A stretch of 64,000 nucleotides of DNA from an uncultured Lachnospiraceae bacterium. GTDB taxonomy: Bacteria > Bacillota > Clostridia > Lachnospirales > Lachnospiraceae. The first letter of the stretch is position 1. Each line of letters begins with the position of its first letter. The position numbers were made by a program, and so were the translations under genes. The DNA lies in assembly GCA_947628225.1 (NCBI GenBank), contig CANQYY010000003.1, forward strand, positions 62,001 to 126,000, written 5' to 3'. Shown here one piece after another: positions 42,897-52,941 of the stretch. The notes beneath the pieces were generated by a model. It did no database searches. It was not told the DNA's origin and saw nothing but the letters and a program-made list of their open reading frames with translations.

Positions 42897-43613
42897 ATGG
42901 AAAATGCGAAAAAAACAATTCCGATTATTGCCATGGATCATATTTCAAAGCACTATTCTACAGGAGTAGATGCGTTAGAGGATATTTCCATTCGGATTGA
43001 AAAAGGTGAATTTGTCTTTATTGTCGGTAAAAGTGGGTCCGGGAAATCCACTTTTATTAAGTTGCTGCTAAAAGAGCTGGATCCAAGCTCCGGGCGGCTG
43101 TATGTGGGGGGCAGACAGGTCACCAGACTGAAACGCAAGCAGATTTCCCTATATCGGAGGAAAATCGGAGTTGTATTTCAGGATTTCCGATTGCTGAAAA
43201 ATAAAACGGTATTTGAAAATATCGCATTTGCCCAGCAGATTATCGGCATGACAAAGCGTCAAATTGCCCGGAATGTTCCCATTATGCTGGAAATGGTGGG
43301 GCTGCTTTCAAAGGCGGATGCGTATCCTAACGAACTTTCCGGCGGAGAGCAGCAGCGTGTAGCGATTGCCCGCGCCCTGATAAATCACCCGACTATTTTA
43401 CTGGCGGATGAGCCAACGGGAAATCTCGACCCGCAGACAGCCTGGGAGATTATGATGCTGCTGCAGGAGGTCAATAAAACAGGCACGACTGTCGTTGTTG
43501 TGACACATAATAATGATATTGTAGATATTATGCAGAAACGGGTTGTCACACTGGAAAACGGCAGTCTGATCCGGGATGAGAAAAAAGGCGGGTATGAATA
43601 TGAGAGGAATTAG
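42897..43613 (+). CDS. ftsE: Cell division ATP-binding protein FtsE, 238 aa
   Basis: ATPase partner of FtsX. Walker A GKSGSGKSTF, Q-loop VFQDFRLL, signature LSGGEQQRVAIARA, Walker B ILLADEPTGNLD. Sequence order and FtsE-type residues such as the YRRKIGVVFQDFRL segment support the name. ATG at 42897 is preferred to the GTG at 42894. The end overlaps ftsX by 14 bases. Confidence 0.93.
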   Translation: MENAKKTIPIIAMDHISKHYSTGVDALEDISIRIEKGEFVFIVGKSGSGKSTFIKLLLKELDPSSGRLYVGGRQVTRLKRKQISLYRRKIGVVFQDFRLLKNKTVFENIAFAQQIIGMTKRQIARNVPIMLEMVGLLSKADAYPNELSGGEQQRVAIARALINHPTILLADEPTGNLDPQTAWEIMMLLQEVNKTGTTVVVVTHNNDIVDIMQKRVVTLENGSLIRDEKKGGYEYERN

Positions 43614-44511
43614 TGTATTTGCTTACAGTATAAAACAGGGAATTATCAGTCTGAGAAAAAACCGAATGTTCACACTTGCCTCCGTCGGTACCGTGACTGC
43701 CTGTTTGTTCTTATTTGGAATTTTTTATTTTGCCATTAGTAATTTTCAACATTTGATACATACCGCAGAAAGCTCCGTAGGGGTTTCTGTGTTTTTTCAG
43801 GAGGGGCTTTCGGAAGAGGCGATACAGGCGATTGGCGAGGTGATTCAAAACCGGCCGGAGGTAGAACATGTGGAATATGTGTCGGCAGAGGAAGCCTGGG
43901 AGAGGTTCCGGGAGGAAAATTTTAAGGATTCCCCTGATTTGGTAGAGAGCTTTCAGGATGATAATCCATTGAAGGATTCTGCTTCCTATGAGATTTTTTT
44001 AAATAATATTGACGAGCAGGATACACTTGTAGAATATTTAGAAACCGTGGAAGGCGTGCGGGAAGTGAAACGCTCCGATGAAGTGGCGGGGAGTCTGTCC
44101 AGTATGAATAAGCTGGTGGGCGGAGTGTCAGCCGCCCTGATTCTGATTCTTTTGCTTGTGTCAGTATTTCTCATTCACTCGACGATTTCTACGGGGATAA
44201 CAGTACGAAAACCGGAAATTGCCATTATGAGGCTGATGGGGGCTTCGGATTATTTTATCTGGGCGCCTTTTATTGTGGAAGGCATCGTGATAGGCCTGAT
44301 TGGTTCTTTTCTGCCTCTTTTACTGCTGCTGGTTTCTTATGGCAGAATTGTAGCGTATCTTTCCGAACGGTTTTCTATCTTTGCCGGAACGCTTTCCTTT
44401 CTCAGCACGGGAGAGGTGTTTTCCCGGCTGATCCCGATATCTTTACTGGTAGGCGTGGGCATCGGCTTTTTTGGCAGTTTTATTACCGTTCGTAGAAATT
44501 TGAACATTTAA
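43600..44511 (+). CDS. ftsX: Cell division permease FtsX, 303 aa
   Basis: Four helices: one near residue 22-42, three after 175. The extracytoplasmic loop (ESSVGVSVFFQEGLSEEAIQ and SAEEAWERFREENF) contacts the hydrolase partner in known FtsX systems. The segment LRKNRMFTLASVGTVTACL is typical. In streptococci and Bacillus FtsEX activates PcsB or CwlO. Here an M23 hydrolase with a coiled coil follows 13 bases downstream, which fits the same role. The start at 43600 lies inside ftsE with GGCGGG seven bases ahead. Confidence 0.92.
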   Translation: MRGISVFAYSIKQGIISLRKNRMFTLASVGTVTACLFLFGIFYFAISNFQHLIHTAESSVGVSVFFQEGLSEEAIQAIGEVIQNRPEVEHVEYVSAEEAWERFREENFKDSPDLVESFQDDNPLKDSASYEIFLNNIDEQDTLVEYLETVEGVREVKRSDEVAGSLSSMNKLVGGVSAALILILLLVSVFLIHSTISTGITVRKPEIAIMRLMGASDYFIWAPFIVEGIVIGLIGSFLPLLLLLVSYGRIVAYLSERFSIFAGTLSFLSTGEVFSRLIPISLLVGVGIGFFGSFITVRRNLNI

Positions 44512-44524
44512 GGAGGGCTCGAAA

Positions 44525-45718
44525 GTGCGGAAATGTTACATGGTATTTTGTGTTTTTGTCCTGTGCGCGGTTTGTCTTTTTATGCTGGGAGATAAAAGCG
44601 CGGCGGTCAATTATGATTCCAAAATTGAAAAAGCGCAGAAGGAGCAGAAGCAATATGCAAAAAAGGCGGAGCAGCTTCGGGAGGATATGAAGGAAATTGA
44701 AGAGAGTAAGGAAGATACGCTTTCTTATATAGAGAAACTGGATAAGAAGGTGTCGAAGGTGGAGGACGAGCTGGAGGATGTTGAATCCGGGATTAAAACG
44801 ACAGAGAATAAGTTGAAGACGGCGCAGACAGACCTGACAAGAGCGCAGGCAGAGGAAGAAAAACAGTATACCACAATGAAGCGGCGCATAAAATATATGT
44901 ATGAAAACGGAGGGGAAGAATATCTGGAGATTTTACTTGGCGCCAGCAGTCTGCAGGATTTTCTGAACCGCACCGAATATGTAGAAAAAATCAGCTCCTA
45001 TGACAAGAATATATTTGAGCGGTATCGTCAGACAAAACGGAAGATCGAGGAAAGAAAAAAGGAAATAGAAGATACCCTGACAAGGCTGGAAGGCTTAAAG
45101 GAAGAGGCAAGAGCGGAAAAAGAGGCTTTGTCGGAAATGAGGGAGAATAAAAAGAAAGAAATAAAAAAATATAATGATAAAATAAAGACTTCAAAGGCAC
45201 AGGCAGACGAGTATGCCAGACAGGCTGCCCAGGCAGAAGAAGAGGTCGAGAAGCTGTTGAAGGCAAAACAGGAAGAGATTGACCGGCAAAGCAGCGCCGA
45301 TATGGAAAAAACCGGGGGCGGCAATGGGACGTTGCGCTGGCCGCTGAAAATTACAGGCAGGATTTCTTCCGGTTTTGGGCGCCGGCATAGTCCCACTGCA
45401 GGAGCCAGCAGCTATCATAAAGGAATTGACATCGCCGTCCCGTCCGGCACCCCGATTGTAGCGGCAGAAAGCGGCACTGTGGTAACGGCAGCCTATAGCT
45501 CAAGCGCCGGAAATTATGTAATGATTTCCCACGGGAACCGTTTGTATTCCGTTTATATGCACTGCTCGAAGCTGGCTGTTACAGAGGGCGATAGTGTGAA
45601 ACGGGGGCAGGTAATTGCTTATGCAGGTTCTACGGGAATATCCACGGGTTCCCATTTGCATTTTGGAGTATCTAAAAATGGAACGTATGTAAATCCCCTG
45701 TCATATGTCAGCAGATAG
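44525..45718 (+). CDS. EnvC/PcsB-like M23 murein hydrolase with coiled coil, 397 aa
   Basis: Signal peptide (YMVFCVFVLCAVCLFMLG) then a long coiled coil (about residues 30-250) rich in Glu, Lys and Asp, then a LytM/M23 domain: HKGIDIAVPSGTPIVAAESG, MISHGNRLYSVYMHCS and SHLHFGV give the zinc ligands His and HxH. The intact HxH motif suggests an active endopeptidase, not only an activator. FtsEX is next to it, so FtsX probably opens the coiled coil as for PcsB. Starts with GTG (AAGGAGGG is 8 bases ahead). Confidence 0.9.
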   Translation: MRKCYMVFCVFVLCAVCLFMLGDKSAAVNYDSKIEKAQKEQKQYAKKAEQLREDMKEIEESKEDTLSYIEKLDKKVSKVEDELEDVESGIKTTENKLKTAQTDLTRAQAEEEKQYTTMKRRIKYMYENGGEEYLEILLGASSLQDFLNRTEYVEKISSYDKNIFERYRQTKRKIEERKKEIEDTLTRLEGLKEEARAEKEALSEMRENKKKEIKKYNDKIKTSKAQADEYARQAAQAEEEVEKLLKAKQEEIDRQSSADMEKTGGGNGTLRWPLKITGRISSGFGRRHSPTAGASSYHKGIDIAVPSGTPIVAAESGTVVTAAYSSSAGNYVMISHGNRLYSVYMHCSKLAVTEGDSVKRGQVIAYAGSTGISTGSHLHFGVSKNGTYVNPLSYVSR

Positions 45719-45727
45719 GAGGCAGAC

Positions 45728-46924
45728 ATGAAACGAGAACATATTAAAGGGTTTGTCATTGGATTTTTGGCGGGAATTGTACTTCCGGTGGCGCTTATCA
45801 TAATAACAAAATATTTTGGCATTCATCTTCTTCCCAATGGCTCGTTGGCAGATGACGTATGGGAACGCGCCAAAGTGGTAGAGCAGTATATTGACCGCTA
45901 TTATTGGAAAGATGATGTTTCAGACCAGAAGATTTCAGAATATGCGGCGAAAGGTATGGTTTCAGCCTTAGGCGATAAATATTCCGTGTATTATACGGAT
46001 GAGGAATATGAAGAAACGATGAACAGCGTCAACGGCGATTATTGCGGAATCGGCGCTACCATCCGGCTGGATGCCGGGAGCGGGAAAAAATTAATTGAGG
46101 AAGTCCAGAAAGGAAAACCGGCAGATAAAGCAGGATTAAAAGCCGGAGATGAAATAAAAAAGGTGGATGGCATTGAGATAGCGGATAAAAGCTTATCCGA
46201 TACAGTAGCCATGATAAAGGGAACGGAGGGAAAGAAATCCGTTCTGCTAATTTCCCGCATAGAAAATGGCGTCACTGTGGAAAAAGAAATTACCGTGATC
46301 AGTGAAAAAATTGTAAATCAATCTATTTCGGCGCAATTACTGGATCAGACTACAGGATATTTGAAAATCAGTACCTTTGACAATGAATCGGTTGCCCAGT
46401 TTGAACAGGCGGTACAGGAACTGGAAAAGCAGGGGCAAAAGAGTATGGTCATCGACGTCCGCAACAATGGCGGGGGCTCCCTGGAGGCAGTAGTGGAAAT
46501 GTTAGACGAATTGCTTCCTGCCGGGAATCTGATTACCGAGAAGATTAAGTCCCAGCCGGATAAGGTATATAAATCCACGGATAAAAAGCATTTTGATAAA
46601 CCTCTTGTCGTTCTTATTAATGAAAAAAGCGCCAGCGCCTCCGAGGTGTTTGCCGGCACGCTGCAGGATCGGCAGAAGGCGGCTCTTGTTGGGGTAAAAA
46701 GTTTTGGAAAGGGAATTGTGCAGACTATTTTTTCCCTGCAAAAATCCTGTGGTGGCGGAATCAAGCTGACGACCGGGGAATATCTTTTGCCAAACGGCCG
46801 CTCTATCCATGAAGTTGGTCTGACTCCTGATGTTGAGGTACCGTATACAGGGAGTGAGGACGATTATGGAACAAAACGGGATAACCAACTGCAAAAGGCG
46901 CTCGAAGTATTGGCGAACCAATAA
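45728..46924 (+). CDS. S41 carboxy-terminal processing protease, 398 aa
   Basis: Signal-anchor helix (FVIGFLAGIVLPVALIIITKY) and then a CtpA-type periplasmic-face protease. A PDZ domain (GIGATIRLDAGSGKKLIEEV; KPADKAGLKAGDEIKKVDGI) precedes the catalytic domain with the Ser/Lys dyad in EKSASASEVF and VKSFGKGIVQ. Length is normal. It starts 9 bases after the M23 hydrolase; in Bacillus and other species CtpA-like proteases trim or remove wall hydrolases, so a role in controlling the neighbour is likely but inferred. Confidence 0.93.
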   Translation: MKREHIKGFVIGFLAGIVLPVALIIITKYFGIHLLPNGSLADDVWERAKVVEQYIDRYYWKDDVSDQKISEYAAKGMVSALGDKYSVYYTDEEYEETMNSVNGDYCGIGATIRLDAGSGKKLIEEVQKGKPADKAGLKAGDEIKKVDGIEIADKSLSDTVAMIKGTEGKKSVLLISRIENGVTVEKEITVISEKIVNQSISAQLLDQTTGYLKISTFDNESVAQFEQAVQELEKQGQKSMVIDVRNNGGGSLEAVVEMLDELLPAGNLITEKIKSQPDKVYKSTDKKHFDKPLVVLINEKSASASEVFAGTLQDRQKAALVGVKSFGKGIVQTIFSLQKSCGGGIKLTTGEYLLPNGRSIHEVGLTPDVEVPYTGSEDDYGTKRDNQLQKALEVLANQ

Positions 46925-46977
46925 AAACAGCGGAGGATGCAATGATACGATAAGCCGTGGACGAGGAGAGGGAGAAT

Positions 46978-47637
46978 ATGGCGAAAAGGAACAGTACTTA
47001 TCATCTGACAACCAGAGAGCAGGCGTTAGCCTATGGCCTGTCATTTCCGAATACATATCAGGATGCGCCCTTTCATGACACCAACTGGCAGCTGGTTCGC
47101 ATGAAGGGTTCCAAAAAGGCATTTTTGTGGACATACGAGCGCGACGGTTTTATTAATCTGAATGTGAAAACGGATGCCGAGGCGAGAGATTTCTGGAGGA
47201 GCGCCTATGATGCCGTTGTGCCGGGGTGGCATCAGAACAAAGAGCACTGGAACACAATTATTCTGGACGGCTCCATTCCGGATGATGATATTCGGCGGAT
47301 GATTTCCGAGAGTTATGATTTGGTGGCAGACAGCCCGGCAAAAAGAATTTATGAGGCGGTAAAAAGAATTCCTTCCGGTCATGTGGCAACCTACAGCCAG
47401 GTGGCGGAGATGGCAGGAAATAAAAAAATGGCAAGAGCGGTTGGAAATGCATTACACAGGAATCCGGACCCGTCGGGGATCCCCTGTTATCGCGTGGTCA
47501 ATGCAAAGGGGTACTGTTCGGGAAGTTTTGCCTTTGGAGGGTCGGACGCTCAGGCAAAGCTGCTGCGTGAGGACGGAATTGAAGTGATAGATGGCAGAGT
47601 GGACTTGGAAAAATATGGTATAGAACGGAAAATGTAA
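46978..47637 (+). CDS. YjbR-like domain fused to MGMT-type alkyltransferase, 219 aa
   Basis: N-terminal 100 residues match MmcQ/YjbR (DUF419): SFPNTYQDAPFHDTNWQLVR and KTDAEARDFWRSAYDAVVPG. The C-terminal 110 residues are the DNA alkyltransferase fold (RIYEAVKRIPSGHVATYSQV, then AVGNALHRNP). The active-site cysteine is Cys170, but the motif reads IPCYRVV, not PCHRVV; Tyr replaces the conserved His. This could be an alkyltransferase of altered reactivity. GTG 46957 is also in frame; the ATG at 46978 has GAGGGAG nearby and is chosen. Function otherwise inferred from the fused domains. Confidence 0.85.
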   Translation: MAKRNSTYHLTTREQALAYGLSFPNTYQDAPFHDTNWQLVRMKGSKKAFLWTYERDGFINLNVKTDAEARDFWRSAYDAVVPGWHQNKEHWNTIILDGSIPDDDIRRMISESYDLVADSPAKRIYEAVKRIPSGHVATYSQVAEMAGNKKMARAVGNALHRNPDPSGIPCYRVVNAKGYCSGSFAFGGSDAQAKLLREDGIEVIDGRVDLEKYGIERKM

Positions 47638-47669
47638 ATGTGAAAGAGATTCTCAGGAGGTGTTGACAG

Positions 47670-47939
47670 ATGCGGCATAAGTTTGCTGTTGCCACCGCTT
47701 TTATTTCGCTGATTCTGCCTCTATGCGCCATGGCAATTATGCAGTGCGTGGAGGAAGAACGTGTGGAGGCGTTTTTGGGGGGCGGACTGGCAGGCTGCCT
47801 GATCGGCAGTGTGCTTGGAGTGATAGCGTTGATTTTAAACAGAGGGGAAAGCAGGCTGGTGAAAATACTGTCAATTATTCCTATGTGTCCGCTGGGAGTA
47901 TATATGTTATTGCTTATCCCCTATATACTGTTTCGATAA
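47670..47939 (+). CDS. Small membrane protein, 89 aa, function unknown
   Basis: Three hydrophobic stretches (FAVATAFISLILPLCAMAI; GGLAGCLIGSVLGVIALIL; LSIIPMCPLGVYMLLLIPYI), with a short charged loop (CVEEERVEAFLGG). A good Shine-Dalgarno (CAGGAGG) precedes the ATG at 47670. It starts 32 bases after the alkyltransferase gene and ends before a terminator. I do not recognise a family. Confidence 0.6.
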   Translation: MRHKFAVATAFISLILPLCAMAIMQCVEEERVEAFLGGGLAGCLIGSVLGVIALILNRGESRLVKILSIIPMCPLGVYMLLLIPYILFR

Positions 47940-47995
47940 TCAAATGGAATAGCGGCATTGGTTATTTGGGAGGGAAGAAGAGATACACAATCTTC

Positions 47996-48038
47996 AAAAA
48001 GTACAGAACAAATGTTCATTTTGCTCTGTACTTTTTTT
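47996..48038 (+). terminator. Terminator that holds the LexA box in its loop region
   Basis: AAAGTACAG (47998-48006) pairs with CTGTACTTT (48026-48034) and seven T residues follow. The inner bases contain GAACAAATGTTC, the LexA-type site. It ends the small membrane protein gene and stands before uvrB. Confidence 0.7.
48006..48017 (+). promoter_or_regulatory. LexA/DinR (SOS) operator of uvrB
   Basis: GAAC-AAAT-GTTC, a perfect palindrome that fits the Gram-positive LexA consensus CGAACRNRYGTTYC except at the outer bases. It lies 10 bases upstream of the -35 candidate of uvrB, and uvrBA is a known SOS operon in Bacillus. Confidence 0.7.
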
Positions 48039-48055
48039 ATGGATAGTGGTATACT
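48027..48055 (+). promoter_or_regulatory. Promoter of uvrB-uvrA
   Basis: TGTACT (48027-48032), 17-base spacer, TATACT (48050-48055), with a TG extension (TGGTATACT). It overlaps the terminator of the upstream gene and leaves about 28 bases of leader. Confidence 0.5.
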
Positions 48056-48090
48056 ATAAAAGCAGGAATATTCTCGAAAGGAAAGATACC

Positions 48091-50076
48091 ATGCCACAAT
48101 TCAAACTTCACGCCCCCTTTCAGCCCACCGGCGACCAGCCGGAAGCGATCGAAGCATTAGTAAAAGGCTTCAAAGAGGGCAATCAATTCCAGACGCTGCT
48201 CGGCGTCACGGGCTCCGGCAAGACGTTCACGATGGCGAACGTCATCCAGGCGTTGCAGAAGCCGACTCTCGTGATCGCGCACAATAAGACGCTGGCGGCG
48301 CAGCTTTACGGGGAGTTCAAGGAGATGTTCCCGGAGAATGCGGTGGAATATTTTGTGTCCTACTACGATTATTATCAGCCGGAAGCCTATGTACCCTCCA
48401 CAGATACCTATATTGAAAAGGATTCCGCTATTAATGAAGAAATTGATAAGCTCCGGCATTCTGCCACTGCGGCTCTGACAGAGCGCAGGGATGTTATTAT
48501 TATTGCCAGTGTATCCTGTATTTACGGATTGGGCAGTCCCATTGATTATCAGAATATGACGGTATCGCTCCGCCCCGGGATGGAGAGGGATCGGGATGAG
48601 GTAATCCGGAAACTGATAGATATACAGTATACAAGAAATGATATGGATTTTCACCGCGGCACCTTCCGGGTGCGGGGGGATGTGGTGGAGATTTTCCCCG
48701 CTTCCGCTACAGACCGCGCTATCCGGGTGGAATTTTTTGGGGACGAAGTGGACCGGATTCAGGAAATTGATGTGCTGACCGGAGAGCCTCTCAGCAGGAT
48801 GGAGCATATGGTTGTGTTTCCTGCTTCTCATTATGTGGTAGCTCCGGATAAAATGGAGCGGGCCATTGTGGCGATTGAATCAGAACTGAAAGAACGGGTA
48901 AAATATTTTAAAAGTGAGGACAAGCTGCTGGAAGCCCAAAGAATTGCGGAGCGGACCCATTTTGATATTGAGATGCTGAGGGAAACGGGATTCTGCTCTG
49001 GGATTGAGAATTATTCCATGCACTTAAACGGTTTAAGTCCCGGAGATACTCCCCAGACTTTAATGGATTATTTTCCGGAGGATTTTCTTATTATTGTGGA
49101 TGAATCCCACATTACCATTCCTCAGATTCGGGGGATGTACGCGGGGGATCAGTCGAGAAAGACTACACTTGTAGATTATGGATTCCGCCTGCCTTCCGCT
49201 AAGAGCAACCGGCCTTTGAATTTTGAAGAATTTGAATCCCACATAAACCAGATGATGTTTGTTTCGGCGACTCCTTCGGACTATGAGGCGGCCCATGAGC
49301 TTATGCGGACCGAACAGATTATCCGCCCTACCGGTCTTTTGGATCCGGAAGTATTTGTCCGGCCGGTACAGGGACAGGTGGATGATTTGCTGGGAGAAAT
49401 CCGAAAGGTAACAAAGAAAAACGGCAAAGTTCTGGTGACGACGCTGACAAAACGAATGGCGGAGGATTTAACCAGGTATTTAAAGGAGGTAGGCGTACGG
49501 GTCCGCTATCTTCATTCTGATATTGATACCTTAGAGCGTTCGGAAATCATCCGGGATATGCGGATGGATGTCTTTGATGTATTAGTGGGGATTAACCTGT
49601 TAAGAGAGGGATTGGATATCCCGGAGGTGTGTCTGGTAGCGATATTGGATGCCGATAAGGAGGGCTTTCTGCGTTCGGAAACTTCTTTGATTCAGACCAT
49701 TGGACGTGCCGCCAGAAACGCTGAGGGGCGGGTTATCATGTATGCCGATGAGGAAACGGAGTCCATGCAAAAAGCGATTGGGGAAACGAACCGCCGCCGT
49801 CAGGTGCAGCAGGCGTATAATGAGGCGCACGGCATCACGCCCCAGACAATTAAAAAGGCAGTCAGAGATCTGATCCGCATTACTTCTAAGGCAGAAAAAG
49901 ATATTACGGAGGAAGAAAAAGATCCGGAATCTATGAGCAGGGAAGAATTAGAAAAGGCAATCCGAAAACTGTCTAAAAGGATGGAACAGGCGGCCGCCGA
50001 GCTGAATTTTGAACTGGCGGCAGAACTGCGCGACAAAATGCTGGAATATAAAAAACATTTACAGGAATGTATGTGA
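48091..50076 (+). CDS. uvrB: Excinuclease ABC subunit B, 661 aa
   Basis: Damage-verifying helicase-like subunit of nucleotide excision repair. Walker [14 protein letters not shown]; beta-hairpin region [20 protein letters not shown]; helicase motif DESH at [15 protein letters not shown]; then motif VI region [14 protein letters not shown], and the UvrC-binding UVR motif at the end ([20 protein letters not shown]). Length is the family standard. The start at 48091 follows GAAAGGAAA. The first 240 bases use GC-rich codons unlike the rest of the gene. Controlled by a LexA box; uvrA is 15 bases downstream. Confidence 0.97.
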   Translation: MPQFKLHAPFQPTGDQPEAIEALVKGFKEGNQFQTLLGVTGSGKTFTMANVIQALQKPTLVIAHNKTLAAQLYGEFKEMFPENAVEYFVSYYDYYQPEAYVPSTDTYIEKDSAINEEIDKLRHSATAALTERRDVIIIASVSCIYGLGSPIDYQNMTVSLRPGMERDRDEVIRKLIDIQYTRNDMDFHRGTFRVRGDVVEIFPASATDRAIRVEFFGDEVDRIQEIDVLTGEPLSRMEHMVVFPASHYVVAPDKMERAIVAIESELKERVKYFKSEDKLLEAQRIAERTHFDIEMLRETGFCSGIENYSMHLNGLSPGDTPQTLMDYFPEDFLIIVDESHITIPQIRGMYAGDQSRKTTLVDYGFRLPSAKSNRPLNFEEFESHINQMMFVSATPSDYEAAHELMRTEQIIRPTGLLDPEVFVRPVQGQVDDLLGEIRKVTKKNGKVLVTTLTKRMAEDLTRYLKEVGVRVRYLHSDIDTLERSEIIRDMRMDVFDVLVGINLLREGLDIPEVCLVAILDADKEGFLRSETSLIQTIGRAARNAEGRVIMYADEETESMQKAIGETNRRRQVQQAYNEAHGITPQTIKKAVRDLIRITSKAEKDITEEEKDPESMSREELEKAIRKLSKRMEQAAAELNFELAAELRDKMLEYKKHLQECM

Positions 50077-50091
50077 ATAAGAGAGGATACT

Positions 50092-52941
50092 ATGAGTACA
50101 AATAATACAGACAAAAAACGAGTAATACGCATCCGTGGAGCAAGAGAGCATAACCTGAAGGAGATTAACTTAGATATTCCGAGAGATGAATTTGTTGTCC
50201 TTACCGGTTTGAGCGGTTCCGGTAAATCATCCCTTGCCTTTGACACGATTTATGCAGAGGGGCAGAGGCGGTACATGGAATCACTATCCTCTTACGCCAG
50301 ACAATTTCTGGGGCAGATGGAAAAACCGGATGTAGAGAGCATTGAGGGATTACCGCCGGCGATTTCCATTGACCAGAAATCTACCAACCGCAACCCACGT
50401 TCTACCGTAGGGACCGTTACGGAAATTTACGATTATTTTCGGCTTTTGTATGCGCGCGTGGGAATCCCGCATTGTCCGGTCTGCGGCAAGGAGATAAAGA
50501 AGCAGACCGTTGACCAGATGGTGGATGAGATTATGAAACTGCCGGAGCGCACTAAAATCCAATTGTTGGCGCCGGTGGTCCGGGGACGGAAGGGAGAGCA
50601 TGTCAAGATTTTTGACAAGGCAAAAAAAAGCGGTTACGTCCGTGTGATAGTAGATGGCAACCAATTTGAACTCAGCGAGGAAATCAAACTGGAGAAAAAT
50701 AAAAAACATACGATTGAAATTATTGTAGACCGTCTGGTAATACGGGAAGGCATAGAGAAGCGTATGACGGATTCGATTGAAAATGTGTTAAAACTCTCAG
50801 ACGGATTGCTGGTTGTGGATGTGGTTGGCAGGGAGCCGATAAATTTCAGCCAGAGCTTTTCCTGCCCGGACTGCGGCGTCAGTATTGATGAGATTGAGCC
50901 GAGAAGTTTTTCCTTCAATAATCCCTTTGGCGCCTGTCCGACCTGTCATGGCATTGGTTATAAAATGGAATTTGATGAGGACTTGATCATACCGGATAAA
51001 AGCCTTAGCATTGACGAGGGAGCCATTGCGGTTATGGGCTGGCAGTCTGTTACTGATCCGGGCAGTTACAGCCGCTGCATTATGGATGCTCTGGCAAAAG
51101 AATATGGTTTCAGCCTGGACACCCCTTTTCGGGAATATCCAAAGGATATTCAGAATATTATCTGGTACGGCACAGGCGGACACAGGGTTGAGGTACATTA
51201 CACCGGCCGTCATGGCCGCGGCGTATATAATGTAGCCTTTGAGGGTCTGCTCCATAATGTGGAAAAACGGTACCGCGAAACAGCATCCGAGGTATCCAGA
51301 CAGGAATATGAATCCTTTATGAGGATAACCCCATGCCGGGAATGCGGAGGCAGACGACTGAAAAAAGAATCCTTAGCCGTTACGGTAGGAGATAAAAATA
51401 TCGCGGAAATCTGTGATCTGCCCATTTTAGATTTGAAGCAGTTTATGGAGGAAGTGAATCTTACCGAACGCCAAAAACAGATTGGACGGCTGGTGTTAAG
51501 GGAAATCCGGGCAAGACTGGGATTTTTGGTGGATGTAGGGCTGGATTATCTGAGTCTGGCGCGCGCCACGGGTTCCCTTTCCGGCGGCGAGGCGCAAAGA
51601 ATCCGCCTTGCCACCCAGATAGGCTCTGGGCTGGTAGGGGTAGCCTATATTCTGGATGAGCCAAGCATTGGGCTGCATCAGCGGGATAATGATAAATTAA
51701 TCCGAACCCTGAAAAAACTGAAGGATCTGGGAAATACCCTGATTGTGGTAGAACATGATGAGGACACGATGTTAGCGGCCGATTATGTGGTGGATATCGG
51801 ACCGGGCGCCGGCGAGCATGGCGGCGCCGTAGTGGCAGAGGGAACAGCGCAGGATATTATGAAGGTGCCGGAGTCGATTACCGGGGCGTATCTCAGTGGA
51901 AAGATCCGGATCCCGGTACCCAAAAAACGTCGGAAGCCCACAGGATATTTGACGGTAAAGGGAGCGGAGGAAAACAATTTAAAGAAAATCAATGTAAAAA
52001 TCCCTTTGGGGGTAATGACTTGTGTTACCGGTGTGTCCGGTTCCGGTAAAAGCTCGCTGGTCAACGAAATCCTGTCCAAAAGCCTTACCAGAACCCTGAA
52101 CCACGCCCGCTGTATACCGGGAAAACACACAGAAATTAAAGGCGTGGAGCAATTAGATAAAGTAATTAATATTGACCAATCGCCTATTGGGCGGACGCCC
52201 CGCTCCAATCCGGCTACCTACACCGGCGTTTTTGATATGATTCGGGATTTGTTTGCAGCGACCCCGGATGCTAAGGAAAGAGGCTATAAAAAAGGGCGAT
52301 TTAGTTTTAACATCAAAGGCGGCCGCTGTGAAGCATGCGCCGGCGATGGAATCATAAGGATAGAAATGAATTTTTTGCCGGACATTTACGTCCCCTGTGA
52401 GGTCTGTGGGGGAAAACGCTACAATAGGGAAACATTAGAAGTAAAGTATAAAGGGAAAAGCATATATGATGTGCTGGATATGACCGTGGAGGAAGCTCTT
52501 GGATTTTTCCGGCATATTCCAGGCATCCACCGTAAAATCCAGACGATGTATGATGTGGGACTTTCCTATGTAAAGCTGGGACAGCCATCTACCACGCTTT
52601 CCGGCGGGGAAGCGCAACGGATTAAGCTGGCTGCGGAGCTGAGTAAACGCAGCACCGGGCGGACAATTTATATTCTGGATGAACCTACCACCGGTCTTCA
52701 TTTTGCCGATGTCCATAAACTGATCGACATATTGCACCGCCTGACGGAAGGGGGCAACTCGGTTGTCGTAATTGAACATAATCTGGATGTCATAAAAACT
52801 GCCGATTACATTATTGATATGGGTCCGGAGGGCGGCGACAAGGGCGGAACGGTAGTGACGCAGGGAACGCCGGAGCAGGTGGCGCAGTGCGAAAAATCCT
52901 ATACCGGTTACTATATGAAGAAAATGTTAGGAGGAAAATAA
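50092..52941 (+). CDS. uvrA: Excinuclease ABC subunit A, 949 aa
   Basis: Damage-sensing ATPase, dimeric, with two ABC modules. First Walker A is [14 protein letters not shown], second [14 protein letters not shown]; signature motifs [12 protein letters not shown] and [12 protein letters not shown]; Walker [15 protein letters not shown] and [14 protein letters not shown]. Zinc-finger cysteines: [33 protein letters not shown] and CEACAGDG plus [10 protein letters not shown]. Full length. The terminal TAATG overlaps the next gene. Confidence 0.98.
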   Translation: MSTNNTDKKRVIRIRGAREHNLKEINLDIPRDEFVVLTGLSGSGKSSLAFDTIYAEGQRRYMESLSSYARQFLGQMEKPDVESIEGLPPAISIDQKSTNRNPRSTVGTVTEIYDYFRLLYARVGIPHCPVCGKEIKKQTVDQMVDEIMKLPERTKIQLLAPVVRGRKGEHVKIFDKAKKSGYVRVIVDGNQFELSEEIKLEKNKKHTIEIIVDRLVIREGIEKRMTDSIENVLKLSDGLLVVDVVGREPINFSQSFSCPDCGVSIDEIEPRSFSFNNPFGACPTCHGIGYKMEFDEDLIIPDKSLSIDEGAIAVMGWQSVTDPGSYSRCIMDALAKEYGFSLDTPFREYPKDIQNIIWYGTGGHRVEVHYTGRHGRGVYNVAFEGLLHNVEKRYRETASEVSRQEYESFMRITPCRECGGRRLKKESLAVTVGDKNIAEICDLPILDLKQFMEEVNLTERQKQIGRLVLREIRARLGFLVDVGLDYLSLARATGSLSGGEAQRIRLATQIGSGLVGVAYILDEPSIGLHQRDNDKLIRTLKKLKDLGNTLIVVEHDEDTMLAADYVVDIGPGAGEHGGAVVAEGTAQDIMKVPESITGAYLSGKIRIPVPKKRRKPTGYLTVKGAEENNLKKINVKIPLGVMTCVTGVSGSGKSSLVNEILSKSLTRTLNHARCIPGKHTEIKGVEQLDKVINIDQSPIGRTPRSNPATYTGVFDMIRDLFAATPDAKERGYKKGRFSFNIKGGRCEACAGDGIIRIEMNFLPDIYVPCEVCGGKRYNRETLEVKYKGKSIYDVLDMTVEEALGFFRHIPGIHRKIQTMYDVGLSYVKLGQPSTTLSGGEAQRIKLAAELSKRSTGRTIYILDEPTTGLHFADVHKLIDILHRLTEGGNSVVVIEHNLDVIKTADYIIDMGPEGGDKGGTVVTQGTPEQVAQCEKSYTGYYMKKMLGGK

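Noticed and set aside
42076-42918. 280-codon antisense frame opposite the CdaR-like gene
   Set aside because: The sense gene has clear family motifs and a ribosome binding site. The reverse frame is a codon-bias shadow.
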